Counted from the first letter of the stretch, positions 1 to 9,385 are shown. The stretch is 43,857 bases of DNA from Pseudomonas sp. AKS31 (GCF_023634765.1 NZ_JAMLFX010000001.1:1125447-1169303); one strand, 5' to 3'. The notes: generated by a model not told the origin, from the letters alone. Numbers and translations: made by a program.

Positions 1-3000
1 AGCGACGAGGTGATCGCCTTGCCAGAAGAACTCGGTGGTTTGGCCATTGACGGTTTTGCGGATGCGCCGGCCGAAGGCGTCGTATTGGTAGGACGCGGTC
101 TGGCCGTCCGGGCGGGTCAGGCCGATCAGGCGGTGCTGGCAGTCGTAGCGGTATTCGGTGACGAGTGTCTGCGCGCGGCCGCGACGTTCGCGGATCAGGT
201 TGCCGAAGGCGTCGTAGTCGTAATGGCGGTCGCCCTGCATCAGCAGGCGGTTGCCCTTGATCTGGCTCGGGCCGGGACGATCCTGCATCAGCAGGTTGCC
301 GGCCGGGTCGTGGGCGAAGGATTCCGGCAGTTCGTCGCGTGAGTGGCGTACGCGGATCAGCCGGTCGAGGGCGTCGTAGCCGTAGGTGCGTTGGCCGTGG
401 CGGCTATCGGCGATGTGCGCGAGATTGCCGTTGGCGTTGTAGGCATAATCGCGGCGGTACAACGCATCGCGCTGATGGCCTACGGCGTGGGCGAGTAATC
501 GTCCCTGATCGTCGTAGGAGTATTCGCTGAGCAGCAGGCCTTGCTGACGTTGCAGTTCGCGACCGGACTGGTAGACGTGACGGGTCAGCGGCGCGCCGTT
601 GAGGTCGATGCCGCTCAGCGCGCCACCCTTGGCGTGGTGGTAGTCGAGCACGCTGCTGTCCGGCAGACGCATGCGCTTGAGCTGGCCGCAGGCGTCGTAG
701 CGGTAACGCAGGGTGCCCCAGCCCTGATGCTCGGTGATCAGCCGGTCCTGACGGTCGTACTCGAAGGCCAAAGGATGTTGCTGGCCGTCGTCGACACCGA
801 TCAGTCGGCCGAGGCGGTCGTATTGGTAGGAAACCTTGATCCCGTCGGGCAGGGTTTTGGTCAGAAGACGCCCGGCAGCATCGCGCTCATAAGCGGTGAC
901 CAAACAAGAGCCGTCATCACCAAACTCGGTCTTCTCCAGCAGATGGCCATTGAGGTCATAGGCATACGCAGTACGGCGGCCGTCAAAACCGACTTCCTGA
1001 CGAATCAGCCCGGTCGGCGTGTAGTCCAGCCGATACTTTTCCCCGGACTCGTTTTCGATCTCGGTGAGCAATAACTGCGCATGGTCGTAGCGGTACTGCA
1101 CCCGCGTGCCGTCGGGGTTGATTCGCCGCGAGACCAGGTGCAGATCGTCGTCGTATTCGTAGCGGGTGATGCGCCCCAGTTCATCGCGCTCGGCGGTGAC
1201 CTGACCGTAGGCGCCGTAGCTGTAGGCACGGGTGCTGCCGGTAGGAAACGTCGTCTGGAGCAGTCGGCCAACGGCGTCCCAATGTTGCCGAGTGACGGCA
1301 CCGTGTTCGTCGGCGGTTGTGGTCCGTCGCCCCAGCGCATCGTAGGAAAAACGCCGCACGCCACCGTCGGGCAGCGTTTCCTCGGTCAACTGGCCAAGGT
1401 TGTTCCAGACCAAGCGATGCCGACTGCTGTCCGGATAGCGGATCGACAGCAATTGCCCGCGGGTGTCGTAGTAGTAATGGGTGACCTGGCCGTCGGGGTC
1501 GACCGCTTCGGTGACATCGCCCTCGGCATTGCGCCGATAGATCCACACCGCGTCGCCGCGCGAACGCCGGTGCAGGAAACCGTTGCGATACTCGTAGGAC
1601 GTTGGCGCCTCAGCCGGCGGAATCAGCGCGATCAGCCGTCCGACTTCGTCGTAGCGGTATTCGGTGACCGCACCCAAGGCATCCTGCTCGGCGATTAACC
1701 GCCCCGAAGAGTCATACGCCTTGAGCTGTTCACCACCATCCGCCTCGACCTTGCGCACCATCCGCGCACGCTCGTCGTGGACGTAAGTCTCTTCGGTGCC
1801 ATCGACGTAATGCACCGCGACACTACCGTCGTCGTTCCAGACGTAACGGGTGTCCATCTGCGAAAACGACGCCCAATGGCGCACGCAACGGGCGGCTTTC
1901 CCCGAGCGTTCCCACTCCCAGAAGAAGCTCGCGCCCCCAGCGAGTTGCCGCTGCAAAATCACATGGGCGTCGTCGTAGTCGTAACGCTCGCTGTCGCCGA
2001 CGGCGTTGGTTGCTTCGATCAGGTGCGGGTAGGCGTCGTAGCGGTAACTGACCAGCGTCTGTTCGCTGTCCCAGGCACCGTCGCGAAACACTTGGTAATC
2101 GACCCCGACCAACTGCGCCCGCTCATAGCGCAACAGCAGTGAACGCCCGGCGCCGTTGTCCAGTCGCTGCACCCGGTCAGAGCGATCGCGTTGCACTGTC
2201 AGACGATTGCCATAGGCATCGCTGATCGCCGTCAGTCGTCCTGCGCGAAAGTGATAAAAGCGCGCTGTGTCCCCGGCCAGCGCGAGGATCAGCTCTTCCG
2301 GTTCATCGCCAAGAAAGATCGCCGCTCGCGACAGGCTGTTGTGAATCGCCGGCCGCTCGCTACTCGGTAATGGAAAGCGGGTGCGGCGGTTTTCGTGGTC
2401 GACCCAGACAACAACGTCGCCCTCAAACGCCAGCCGATGCGCCAGCGAATGGCTCCAGCCGAAGCCCAGGCCGACATCAATCTCCGCCGCGCTGCTGCGA
2501 TACAACCGCGCGAACTCGAACGGCAACACCCCATCGAGCACCGCATCGGTCAGGGTCAGCAGTTCTTCGCCAGTGACCATCGACACCGGGCAGCCGTTGG
2601 TGCAGGTGCGGGGTACGCAATCGGCGCTGTCGCCGTTGGGGTTTTTCGCCTGATCCGGCGAGTCGTCGTGGGGCTCATGCCGTTCCATCCGGCTCGAACC
2701 GCCAGGCTTGTCTCGCGCAAGAGGCGCCGGATTCGGCACCGTCAACACCAGCGAATCGGCCTGACGAATGTTCAGCGGAATCGACGGCGTGGGTTTCAAC
2801 TCAACTTCACGGGCGTGAAGCATCAGCGGCCGCAAAGCGCTCGCGTGTTTGTTCAGTTGCGGTGCCGACGTCAGTTCCGCCAGGCGCAACGCTGACGCCG
2901 CCAGCCATTCCCGCGCCCGCGGCGACTTGATCTTCGCCAGCACCTTGCTGCTCAAGCGCAGCGGCACGCCGACGCCACCCGACACGCGCATCAGCAGAAA

Positions 3001-3933
3001 ACTGATCAGCAGTTCGACACGAACCTCGGCCACCACTTCAGCCAGGTATTGCGGCGGCAGCATCTTCAGCCAACTGGTGAACGCGGCCAGATGAATAAAC
3101 AGCAGCGGTTCGTCACTGAGGATCAGCAGGCCATTGGCAATGGCCTCGCTGGAGGCTTGCAGCAGCGCTTCGAGTTCGACGTCGCTCAGGTACGCCAGCA
3201 GTTTTTCGCTGTTGGCCTGCAAGTCGGCGAGCAGGGCGAATACCTGTTTGATGTCGTCCCAGACGCCATTCAGGGCTTTCTCGAACCCGCGCCAATCGGC
3301 TTGTTGCAACTGACCGTAACGGTCAAGAAACCCGGAGTTGGAAAACTCCGTCCACTGCGGCTGAAATCCGGCCCATTCAGCGCGCAACCAGCCCTCCAGG
3401 CCCGCAATGACACCTTCATAAGAGGCATACAGAGCACGCACATGGTCGGTGGATACATCGGGAAAAAAGGTGATGCGATAACGCTGGCCCCGATCGCAAT
3501 CGGTCACTTGCAGAATGCCGCTTGGGCCGATGGTGTGGTGCAACGGTTCGCCGAAGGTCAGCACACCGCCGACATCGGCAAGCACCGGTTCAAGGGTTAC
3601 CGGGGTGTTGCCAATCGGCACGAACCGCGCGGCCTCGAACATGTGCACCAGCGTCAACGCCCCGCTGGCCGAGCACATGACCACCGATGAACTGAGCGGT
3701 TGGCGCGACTTGATCGGCGCGCTGAGGCGCACGTCGTTGCCGACGGTGAAGACCTGCTCGACATCCAGCGCGGTTCCGGTCCAGAACTGCTCGGCCCAGG
3801 CGTCGTAGTTGTTCAGGCACAGGCGAAACTCGCTGATCAGGTTGTCAAAATCCGGCTCGTCGGGATTCAGGGCGGCAACAATGAGCAGGCCGATGCTGTT
3901 GTTCAGGGCCAGAAGCCGATCGGGTTGAAGCAT
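1..3933 (-). CDS. RHS/YD-repeat protein, 5' part (3' end beyond window)
   Basis: Open from an ATG at 3933 to the left edge, giving 1311 codons without a stop. Residues about 1-430 form an N-terminal region I do not recognise, partly hydrophobic around residues 270-340. A DUF6531-like segment follows near residue 440 (CTNGCPVSMVTGEELLTL), then from about residue 620 many YD repeats of the Y-x-YD-x-x-GRL type, e.g. YRYDEVGRLIAL and YAYDLNGHLLEK. RHS proteins build a hollow shell around a variable C-terminal toxin, often delivered by type VI secretion. Here the shell closure and any toxin/immunity pair lie outside the window. No PAAR domain is visible at the N-terminus and no Eag-type chaperone gene is adjacent, so the delivery route is open. 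No good ribosome binding site precedes 3933, so the start is tentative. RHS identity is certain; function as a toxin carrier is inferred. Confidence 0.9.
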   Translation of the reverse strand, partial: MLQPDRLLALNNSIGLLIVAALNPDEPDFDNLISEFRLCLNNYDAWAEQFWTGTALDVEQVFTVGNDVRLSAPIKSRQPLSSSVVMCSASGALTLVHMFEAARFVPIGNTPVTLEPVLADVGGVLTFGEPLHHTIGPSGILQVTDCDRGQRYRITFFPDVSTDHVRALYASYEGVIAGLEGWLRAEWAGFQPQWTEFSNSGFLDRYGQLQQADWRGFEKALNGVWDDIKQVFALLADLQANSEKLLAYLSDVELEALLQASSEAIANGLLILSDEPLLFIHLAAFTSWLKMLPPQYLAEVVAEVRVELLISFLLMRVSGGVGVPLRLSSKVLAKIKSPRAREWLAASALRLAELTSAPQLNKHASALRPLMLHAREVELKPTPSIPLNIRQADSLVLTVPNPAPLARDKPGGSSRMERHEPHDDSPDQAKNPNGDSADCVPRTCTNGCPVSMVTGEELLTLTDAVLDGVLPFEFARLYRSSAAEIDVGLGFGWSHSLAHRLAFEGDVVVWVDHENRRTRFPLPSSERPAIHNSLSRAAIFLGDEPEELILALAGDTARFYHFRAGRLTAISDAYGNRLTVQRDRSDRVQRLDNGAGRSLLLRYERAQLVGVDYQVFRDGAWDSEQTLVSYRYDAYPHLIEATNAVGDSERYDYDDAHVILQRQLAGGASFFWEWERSGKAARCVRHWASFSQMDTRYVWNDDGSVAVHYVDGTEETYVHDERARMVRKVEADGGEQLKAYDSSGRLIAEQDALGAVTEYRYDEVGRLIALIPPAEAPTSYEYRNGFLHRRSRGDAVWIYRRNAEGDVTEAVDPDGQVTHYYYDTRGQLLSIRYPDSSRHRLVWNNLGQLTEETLPDGGVRRFSYDALGRRTTTADEHGAVTRQHWDAVGRLLQTTFPTGSTRAYSYGAYGQVTAERDELGRITRYEYDDDLHLVSRRINPDGTRVQYRYDHAQLLLTEIENESGEKYRLDYTPTGLIRQEVGFDGRRTAYAYDLNGHLLEKTEFGDDGSCLVTAYERDAAGRLLTKTLPDGIKVSYQYDRLGRLIGVDDGQQHPLAFEYDRQDRLITEHQGWGTLRYRYDACGQLKRMRLPDSSVLDYHHAKGGALSGIDLNGAPLTRHVYQSGRELQRQQGLLLSEYSYDDQGRLLAHAVGHQRDALYRRDYAYNANGNLAHIADSRHGQRTYGYDALDRLIRVRHSRDELPESFAHDPAGNLLMQDRPGPSQIKGNRLLMQGDRHYDYDAFGNLIRERRGRAQTLVTEYRYDCQHRLIGLTRPDGQTASYQYDAFGRRIRKTVNGQTTEFFWQGDHLVA

Positions 3934-4177
3934 GGGCAAGCACTCGCGCACATGAAGAAAAAGGTGCGCGGACTTTGCGGGGGATCAATCAGGAAAGAAG
4001 TCGGGCGAGTAGGTGATGCCTGTAGGATGTTTCGCTAATTTGTTGCGAGTCGTTCATCGCAGCAACGGACATTGCCCGTTGCTCAATGTCCGCCGCGCTC
4101 GTTATGCTGCTGAACCCTTTAATCAGATCCGAGCAGCGGTTCACCTGCCGCCTGGGATGTCTTTGTTAACGGATCCG

Positions 4178-4876
4178 ATGATGAATGCACCGCTGAAGGC
4201 GTTCGGCCCGATCAAGGCCGTGATTTTCGATATGGACGGTTTGTTGCTGGACACCGAAGGCATTTACACCGAAGTCACTTCGCTGATTGCCCAGCGCTAC
4301 GGGCGCACCTTCGACTGGAGCGTCAAGCAGAACATCATTGGTCGCGGGGCCAACGATCTGGCGAATTATGTGGTGCAGGCGTTGGATCTGCCGATCACCG
4401 CCGAAGAGTTTCTGGTGATCCGCGAGCCGCTGATGCGTGAGCGTTTTCCCACCGCACAAGCGATGCCCGGTGCCGAGGAACTGATTCGCCACCTCAAGGC
4501 GCACAATATTCCCATTGCCGTGGGCACCAGTTCGTCGCGGCAATCGTTCGGGCAGAAAACCACCCTGCACCGCGACTGGTTCGCGCTGTTCGACTTCATC
4601 GTCACGGCAGACGATCCGGAAGTCGGCGCGGCGAAACCGGCACCGGATATCTTCCTGACCGCTGCCCGCCGTCTGGGTGTGGCACCAGAGGATTGCCTGG
4701 TGTTCGAGGATTCGCCGTTTGGCGTGACTGCAGCAAAAGCGGCGGGCATGACGGCCATCGCCATCCCCGATGCCGCCATGGCCGATGAAAAGTACGCACA
4801 CGCTGACGGGATTCTTCGCTCGCTAAAAGCGTTCACCCCGAGTGCCTGTGGTTTGCCGGCGCTGGAATGGGCCTGA
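4178..4876 (+). CDS. HAD-IA family hydrolase (beta-phosphoglucomutase/sugar phosphatase-like)
   Basis: About 232 residues. The HAD motif I DMDGLLLDTE lies near the N-terminus with the nucleophile and acid/base aspartates two residues apart. Motif II is VGTSSS, motif III the lysine in AAKPAPDIF, and motif IV the acidic pair in VFEDSPFGVTAAKAAGM. This is the cap-1 (helical cap) subfamily that dephosphorylates small phosphorylated metabolites such as sugar phosphates. The exact substrate cannot be read from the sequence. Two adjacent ATG codons (4178, 4181) and one at 4157 are possible starts. None has a strong ribosome binding site; 4178 is chosen because homologous domains begin close to it. 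It is divergent from the RHS gene and convergent with the SDR gene, so it is probably monocistronic. Confidence 0.88.
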   Translation: MMNAPLKAFGPIKAVIFDMDGLLLDTEGIYTEVTSLIAQRYGRTFDWSVKQNIIGRGANDLANYVVQALDLPITAEEFLVIREPLMRERFPTAQAMPGAEELIRHLKAHNIPIAVGTSSSRQSFGQKTTLHRDWFALFDFIVTADDPEVGAAKPAPDIFLTAARRLGVAPEDCLVFEDSPFGVTAAKAAGMTAIAIPDAAMADEKYAHADGILRSLKAFTPSACGLPALEWA

Positions 4877-4891
4877 GTACCTGAGAAGAAA

Positions 4892-4925
4892 AACGCCGCC
4901 CCTCTGTGAAAAGAGGGGCGGCGTT
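4892..4925. terminator. Bidirectional intrinsic terminator
   Basis: Perfect 13-bp stem AACGCCGCCCCTC / GAGGGGCGGCGTT with an 8-base loop, flanked by A-rich sequence on the left and TTTTT on the right. It lies between the convergent HAD and SDR genes and can serve both strands. Confidence 0.93.
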
Positions 4926-4948
4926 TTTCGTTCAAGCGACGCGGAATA

Positions 4949-5695
4949 TCAGGCGCCGAAACCACCGTCGATGGTCAGGCTGGCACCGGTGATGTAACCG
5001 GCTTCCGGGCCTGCCAGGTAGGCGACGAAACTGGCGATTTCTTCGGCTTTGCCGTAACGACCGACTGCCATCAGCGGGATCAGGCTTTCGGCGAAGTCAC
5101 CGTGCGCCGGGTTCATGTCGGTATCGACCGGGCCAGGCTGGACGTTGTTGATGGTGATGCCGCGTGGGCCGAGGTCGCGGGCCAGACCTTTGGTCAAACC
5201 GACCAGCGCCGATTTGCTCATGGCATATACACCGCCACCGGCGAAGGGCATACGGTCAGCGTTGGTGCTGCCGATGTTGATGATGCGCGAACCTTCGCCC
5301 ATGTGCTTGGCGGCTTCTTGCGAAGCGATGAACACGCTGCGCACGTTGATGGCCAGGGTCTGGTCGAAATCTTCCAGGGTGAAATCTTCCAGCGGTGCGA
5401 CGGCCAGCACACCCGCGTTGTTGACCAGAATGTCGAGGCGGCCAAAGGCTTTGACCGCGGAGCTGACCGCGTGACGAATGGCGTCGGCGTCGGCGCTGTC
5501 GGCCTTGATCGCCAGGGCTTTGCCACCGCTGGCAGTGATGCTGTTCTGCAATTCTTCGGCTTTCGCCGCGGAGCTGACGTAAGTGAAGGCTACTGCAGCG
5601 CCTTCAGCAGCGAGGCGTTTGACGATGGCTGCGCCGATACCACGGGAACCGCCTTGAATCAGAGCGACTTTGCCGCCGAGGTGTTGAGTGGTCAT
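4949..5695 (-). CDS. SDR family NAD(P)-dependent oxidoreductase
   Basis: 248 residues, the classical short-chain dehydrogenase length. The cofactor-binding glycine motif is GGSRGIG (residues 15-21) and the structural motif NNAG is at 92-95. The catalytic triad is visible as S143 (IINIGSTN), Y157 and K161 (YAMSK). The C-terminus TIDGGFGA is typical of the 3-oxoacyl-ACP reductase-like branch (FabG/PhaB-like). The substrate is not evident. The divergent LysR gene 126 bp away is the likely regulator, an arrangement common for SDR enzymes handling aldehydes, quinones or xenobiotic carbonyls. Translation starts at ATG 5695. The bidirectional terminator at 4892-4925 ends the transcript. Confidence 0.92.
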   Translation of the reverse strand: MTTQHLGGKVALIQGGSRGIGAAIVKRLAAEGAAVAFTYVSSAAKAEELQNSITASGGKALAIKADSADADAIRHAVSSAVKAFGRLDILVNNAGVLAVAPLEDFTLEDFDQTLAINVRSVFIASQEAAKHMGEGSRIINIGSTNADRMPFAGGGVYAMSKSALVGLTKGLARDLGPRGITINNVQPGPVDTDMNPAHGDFAESLIPLMAVGRYGKAEEIASFVAYLAGPEAGYITGASLTIDGGFGA

Positions 5696-5821
5696 GTTCG
5701 ATCTCCAGACTGTTCAAGGCGGAATGCCTTGGTGTTGGCGCCGATTATCGGCGTGGTATCGACAACTGTGTAGACCATGATTGCTATAGTCTGTGTAAAC
5801 CAAAAGTTTATAGTGACGATC

Positions 5822-6748
5822 ATGGAAACCTTCAGCAGTATCGAATGCTTCGTGCGCAGTGCCGAAGTCGGCAGCTTCGCCGAAGCGGCACGACGCTTGA
5901 GTCTGACCCCGGCGGCCGTTGGCAAAAGTGTCGCCAAACTCGAGGGGCGGCTAGGCGTACGGCTGTTCCAGCGTAGTACACGTAGCCTGACGCTGACCGA
6001 GGCGGGGCAGCTTTTCCTGGATCAGGTCAGTGGCAGTCTGACGACGATTCAGAATGCCGTGGCCAATCTGTCCAGTGTCGAAGGGCTTCCGGCCGGGACG
6101 CTGAAAGTCAGCATGGGTGCCGCGTTTGGCTGTTTGCACATCGTGCCGATGCTCGGTGAGTTTCTGCGGCGATATCCCGCGATCAGTCCGGACTGGCATT
6201 TCGATAACCGACAGGTCGATCTGATCGCCCAGGGCTTTGATGCGGCCATCGGTGGCGGTTTCGAGCTTCCGCAAGGCGTGATCGCGCGCAAGTTGAGCCC
6301 GGCGCACCGGGTATTGGTGGCCTCCACCGACTATTTACAGGCCCATCCCCTGATCCTCGATCCGGACGACCTCAGCCATCACGACGGCATTTTGATTCGC
6401 TCACCGCAAACCGGGCGCGTGCGTTCCTGGCAATTGGTCGGACGCAATCCGCAAAACTGTCGGCCGTTGATGCTAAAGGCACGGATGACCATGAGTGATT
6501 CCGAGGCCGCTTGCAGGACGGCAGCACAAGGTTTGGGCATCGCGCTGGTGAGCATGCCGTTTGCTGTGGGGTATCTGCAGGCGGGGACGTTGCAGCGGGT
6601 GCTACCGGACTGGTTTGTCGATGACGGCAACATTTCGATCTATTACGCCGAACATAAACTGCTGCCGGGCAAGACCCGGGCGTTTGTTGATTATGTGATT
6701 GAGCAGTTTGCGGAGCAGGGGTTGGCGCGGCGGTTCAGTGCGATTTGA
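5822..6748 (+). CDS. LysR family transcriptional regulator
   Basis: 308 residues from ATG 5822. The N-terminal winged helix-turn-helix (about residues 1-60) has the family signature: SFAEAARRLSLTPAAVGKSV and LGVRLFQRSTRSLTLTEAG. The remaining 240 residues form the periplasmic-binding-protein-like effector domain. An in-frame ATG at 5777 would add 15 residues that do not resemble the family, so 5822 is preferred. It is transcribed divergently from the SDR gene. The 126-bp intergenic region contains two direct TATAGT copies close to the LysR start and the inverted AGAC...GTCT, which could be regulator contacts, but no clear T-N11-A box was identified. Likely role: control of the SDR gene and of itself (inferred from arrangement). 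Confidence 0.93.
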   Translation: METFSSIECFVRSAEVGSFAEAARRLSLTPAAVGKSVAKLEGRLGVRLFQRSTRSLTLTEAGQLFLDQVSGSLTTIQNAVANLSSVEGLPAGTLKVSMGAAFGCLHIVPMLGEFLRRYPAISPDWHFDNRQVDLIAQGFDAAIGGGFELPQGVIARKLSPAHRVLVASTDYLQAHPLILDPDDLSHHDGILIRSPQTGRVRSWQLVGRNPQNCRPLMLKARMTMSDSEAACRTAAQGLGIALVSMPFAVGYLQAGTLQRVLPDWFVDDGNISIYYAEHKLLPGKTRAFVDYVIEQFAEQGLARRFSAI

Positions 6749-6774
6749 TCAGGGCTTGATACCGAGTTGCATCC

Positions 6775-6840
6775 TTCGCGAGCAGGCTCGCTCCCATATT
6801 TGGAATACTTTTCCGCTGTGGGAGCGAGCCTGCCTGCGAA
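6775..6840. repeat. REP doublet, family A
   Basis: Inverted 22-base arms at 6775-6796 and 6819-6840 sharing the core AGGCTCGCTCCCA, with two adjacent mismatches between the arms. It lies in the gap between the convergent LysR and racemase genes. The same family occurs at 9656-9745 and 43795-43857. Confidence 0.88.
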
Positions 6841-6868
6841 TGGGTCGAATCGGTTTCCGAAGAGGGTC

Positions 6869-7597
6869 TCAGCGCGCAAACCGCGCCGGCCAGCCAATGA
6901 TGTTCTTCGGCCGTGGCGTCGCATAAGTCCGCACCTTCGATGTCGACAAGCGCAAGCGCACCAGCGATTCCGCAATCGTTACTGCCGCCGTCACCCCATC
7001 CACCACCGGCACGCCGGTACGCCGACGAATCTGCTCGTCCAGCCCGGCCATGCCGCCGCAACCCAGGCAGATCACCTCGGCCTTATCCTGAGTCACCGCC
7101 AGTTCAGCCTGATGCACGATAGCTTCCAAGGCGCGCTGCGGCTCATGTTCCAGTTCCAGAACGGCCAGACCACTGGCCCGCACCGATGCACACCGATCCC
7201 ACAGACCGGACAATTTCAGCCGATCCTCGATCAGCGGCACGGTGCGATCCAGCGTGGTCACCACCGAATAGGCGTGGCCGAGAAACATCGCCGTGCTCGC
7301 CGCCGCATCAGTGATATCCACCACCGGCACGTTGAGCAATTCCTGCAGGCCTTCGCGACCATGCTCACCGTAACCGGCCTGAATGACTGCATCGAACGGT
7401 TGATCGTAGGCCATCACCCGATCCATGACCGCGATGGCGGCCAGATAGCTTTCGAAGTTGCCTTCAATCGAATCGGCGCCGAAGTACGGCGTCAAACCGA
7501 CGATTTCAGTGCCGGGCGAGGCGACAGCCTGCGCCGAGCGGGCAATGGCCTCGGTGATGGATTCGGTGGTGTTGACGTTGACCACGAGAATACGCAT
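6869..7597 (-). CDS. Asp/Glu/hydantoin racemase family protein
   Basis: 242 residues, the usual length for hydantoin/allantoin racemases and relatives. The N-terminus RILVVNVNTTESITEAI matches the family's N-P-N-T/S-like opening. Cofactor-independent racemases of this family use two cysteines. The C-terminal one is present in EVICLGCGGMAG (C180), but the N-terminal position, normally within a C-F/S-x-D-P-G segment, reads AGYGEHG with glycine at residue 75. A single cysteine plus glycine is the pattern known for arylmalonate decarboxylase, so a racemase assignment is doubtful. The downstream partner of the NCS1 transporter (54-bp gap, same strand), it probably acts on the imported compound. 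Neither a hydantoinase nor a carbamoylase gene is nearby. Confidence 0.85.
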   Translation of the reverse strand: MRILVVNVNTTESITEAIARSAQAVASPGTEIVGLTPYFGADSIEGNFESYLAAIAVMDRVMAYDQPFDAVIQAGYGEHGREGLQELLNVPVVDITDAAASTAMFLGHAYSVVTTLDRTVPLIEDRLKLSGLWDRCASVRASGLAVLELEHEPQRALEAIVHQAELAVTQDKAEVICLGCGGMAGLDEQIRRRTGVPVVDGVTAAVTIAESLVRLRLSTSKVRTYATPRPKNIIGWPARFAR

Positions 7598-7651
7598 GGG
7601 TAAATCCTTATAGCGGGCAGTTCGGCGGCCCGAAATCCGGGCCGCAGGGAG

Positions 7652-9190
7652 TTAGTGGCAGACGTTGTCGACAGCGATCGATTCGCCGCTGATGTCGGCG
7701 TAGTGCGGTTGGCGTTTGGCGATGATCAGGTAGAGCATCCCGGCAATCCCCGCGCCGATCAGCCAGGAGAACGGCGAGACGCTGTGGAAACCCGGCACCA
7801 GCGCCAGGACGATGGCGATCAGCGCCGCAGGAATAAACGCCGCCACCGCACGGAAATTCACTCCACGGCTGTAGTAATAGGCGCCGTCGGGATCTTCGCT
7901 GTAAAGCTGCGGGACGTTGATCCGGCCTTTGCGGATCAGCCAGTAGTCGACCATGATCACCCCGTACAACGGGCCGAGCAGGGCGCCCAGACCGGACAGG
8001 AAGTACACGATCACCAGCGGGCTGTTGTAGAGATTCCACGGCAGGATAAGCACGGCGATGGTCGCGCTGATCAGCCCGGCACGACGGAAGGTCAGGTACT
8101 TCGGCGCCAGGTTGCTCAGCACGAACGCCGGGGCGACGAAGTTGGCCATGATGTTTACTGCGACAGTAACGATCAGGAACGCCAGGCAACCGAGCACCAG
8201 AAAGAAGGTGTTGGGGATCGAGGCGATGATCTCGGTCGGGCTCTCGATGATGCGGCCGTTGATCTGAAATTGCGCACCACAGAGCAGGACGGTAATCGCG
8301 GCGAACAGCAGAATATTCACCGGCAAACCCCAGAAATTTCCGACCTTGATGGTTTTGCGGCACGGCGAAGAGCGGGCGAAGTCGCAGAAGTTGAGGATCA
8401 GCGTGCCGTAGATCGCCAGCCACAGTGCGCCGCCGGCAAAGATGTTGCGCCACATCTCGCCACCGGTCAGCGGCTCGCGGATCGACCAAGCGATGGTCGC
8501 GTTGGCCTGGAAGTACATCCACGCGGCGAGGGCGGCAACGGTCAACAGAATCACTGGCCCGGCAAACGCCTCATAACGGCGAACCATTTCCATGCCGTAA
8601 GCGAGGATCACCAGTTGCACGAACCAGATCGCCACAAAGCACACCCAGCCCAGCGTCGACAGACCAAGAATCGAGTTGTGGTCGTATTCGGCGAAGCCCG
8701 GATGCACGGCGGTGAGCAACACGCGGAACACCACTGACGCCAGGTACGTCTGAATGCCGAACCAGGCGATGGCGATAACCGCCCGGATCAGTGCAGGAAT
8801 TTGCGCGCCGTGAATGCCGAAACTGATCCGGCTGATCACCGGAAACGGCACCCCGGTCTTCTGCCCCATGTAACCGGACAGGTTCATGAAGAAATACACC
8901 AGCGCCGCGCCGATCCCCAACGACAGCAGAATCTGCCAGCCACCCAGGCCCAGCGCGTACAAGCCAATGGCGAACGAGTAGTTGGCGATGTTGTGCACAT
9001 CGTTGGTCCACAGGGCAAAGATGCTGTATTTGCCCCAGCGTCGACCTTCGGCCTTGGTTGGCGCCAGGTCGCTGTTGTGCAGGCGCGGGCTCAGTTGTAA
9101 AGGCTCGGCCAGTCCGTCATGGGGTAACGGTTGATCGAGGGCAGAGGCGGGCAGATTCAGCGCGATGTTATTGGAGAGACTTGTACGCAT
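7652..9190 (-). CDS. NCS1 family nucleobase/hydantoin/allantoin:cation symporter
   Basis: 512 residues from ATG 9190, which has AGGAG eight bases upstream. An in-frame ATG at 9232 lacks such a site and is less likely. The protein is rich in hydrophobic segments, consistent with the 12-helix LeuT-like fold. It carries the NCS1 signature near the start (FALWTNDVHNIANYSFAIGL), a G-x-x-G-V-P-F-P-x-I-S-R segment (KTGVPFPVISRISFG) and the later YGVIMVDYWLIRKG. Family members import allantoin, hydantoins, uracil, cytosine or thiamine precursors with a cation. The closest theme here is hydantoin/allantoin because a racemase-family gene follows. The sigma-54-like promoter at 9386-9400 suggests nitrogen control. 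Exact substrate unknown. Confidence 0.9.
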   Translation of the reverse strand: MRTSLSNNIALNLPASALDQPLPHDGLAEPLQLSPRLHNSDLAPTKAEGRRWGKYSIFALWTNDVHNIANYSFAIGLYALGLGGWQILLSLGIGAALVYFFMNLSGYMGQKTGVPFPVISRISFGIHGAQIPALIRAVIAIAWFGIQTYLASVVFRVLLTAVHPGFAEYDHNSILGLSTLGWVCFVAIWFVQLVILAYGMEMVRRYEAFAGPVILLTVAALAAWMYFQANATIAWSIREPLTGGEMWRNIFAGGALWLAIYGTLILNFCDFARSSPCRKTIKVGNFWGLPVNILLFAAITVLLCGAQFQINGRIIESPTEIIASIPNTFFLVLGCLAFLIVTVAVNIMANFVAPAFVLSNLAPKYLTFRRAGLISATIAVLILPWNLYNSPLVIVYFLSGLGALLGPLYGVIMVDYWLIRKGRINVPQLYSEDPDGAYYYSRGVNFRAVAAFIPAALIAIVLALVPGFHSVSPFSWLIGAGIAGMLYLIIAKRQPHYADISGESIAVDNVCH

Positions 9191-9356
9191 TCCGGCAGGC
9201 TCCTGATGTTCAGGGCCGCGATGACTGTGCATGAGCCGTCAGGCTCGACAAATCTTCGTCGCGGCCAGCAAACATCACTGGTTACGGGGCATCTGCAGCC
9301 TGTACGGGATAGGGCGCTTCAGGCTTGCGGATCGAAAGTGGTTTTATGTTTTGCAG

Positions 9357-9370
9357 TTTTGTATACAAAA
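9357..9370. promoter_or_regulatory. Perfect 14-bp palindrome, probable repressor operator
   Basis: TTTTGTATACAAAA is a perfect palindrome, followed on the plus strand by CATGTATGCAC, which repeats part of it. Its form resembles operators of GntR/FadR-type regulators. It begins about 4 bases downstream of the transcription start predicted from the sigma-54-like site, where a repressor would block initiation. No regulator gene is adjacent. Confidence 0.55.
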
Positions 9371-9385
9371 CATGTATGCACTAAA

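Noticed and set aside
4157..4177. Alternative start ATG 4157 for the HAD hydrolase
   Set aside because: No better ribosome binding site than 4178, and the extra seven residues precede the known domain boundary. It cannot be excluded.
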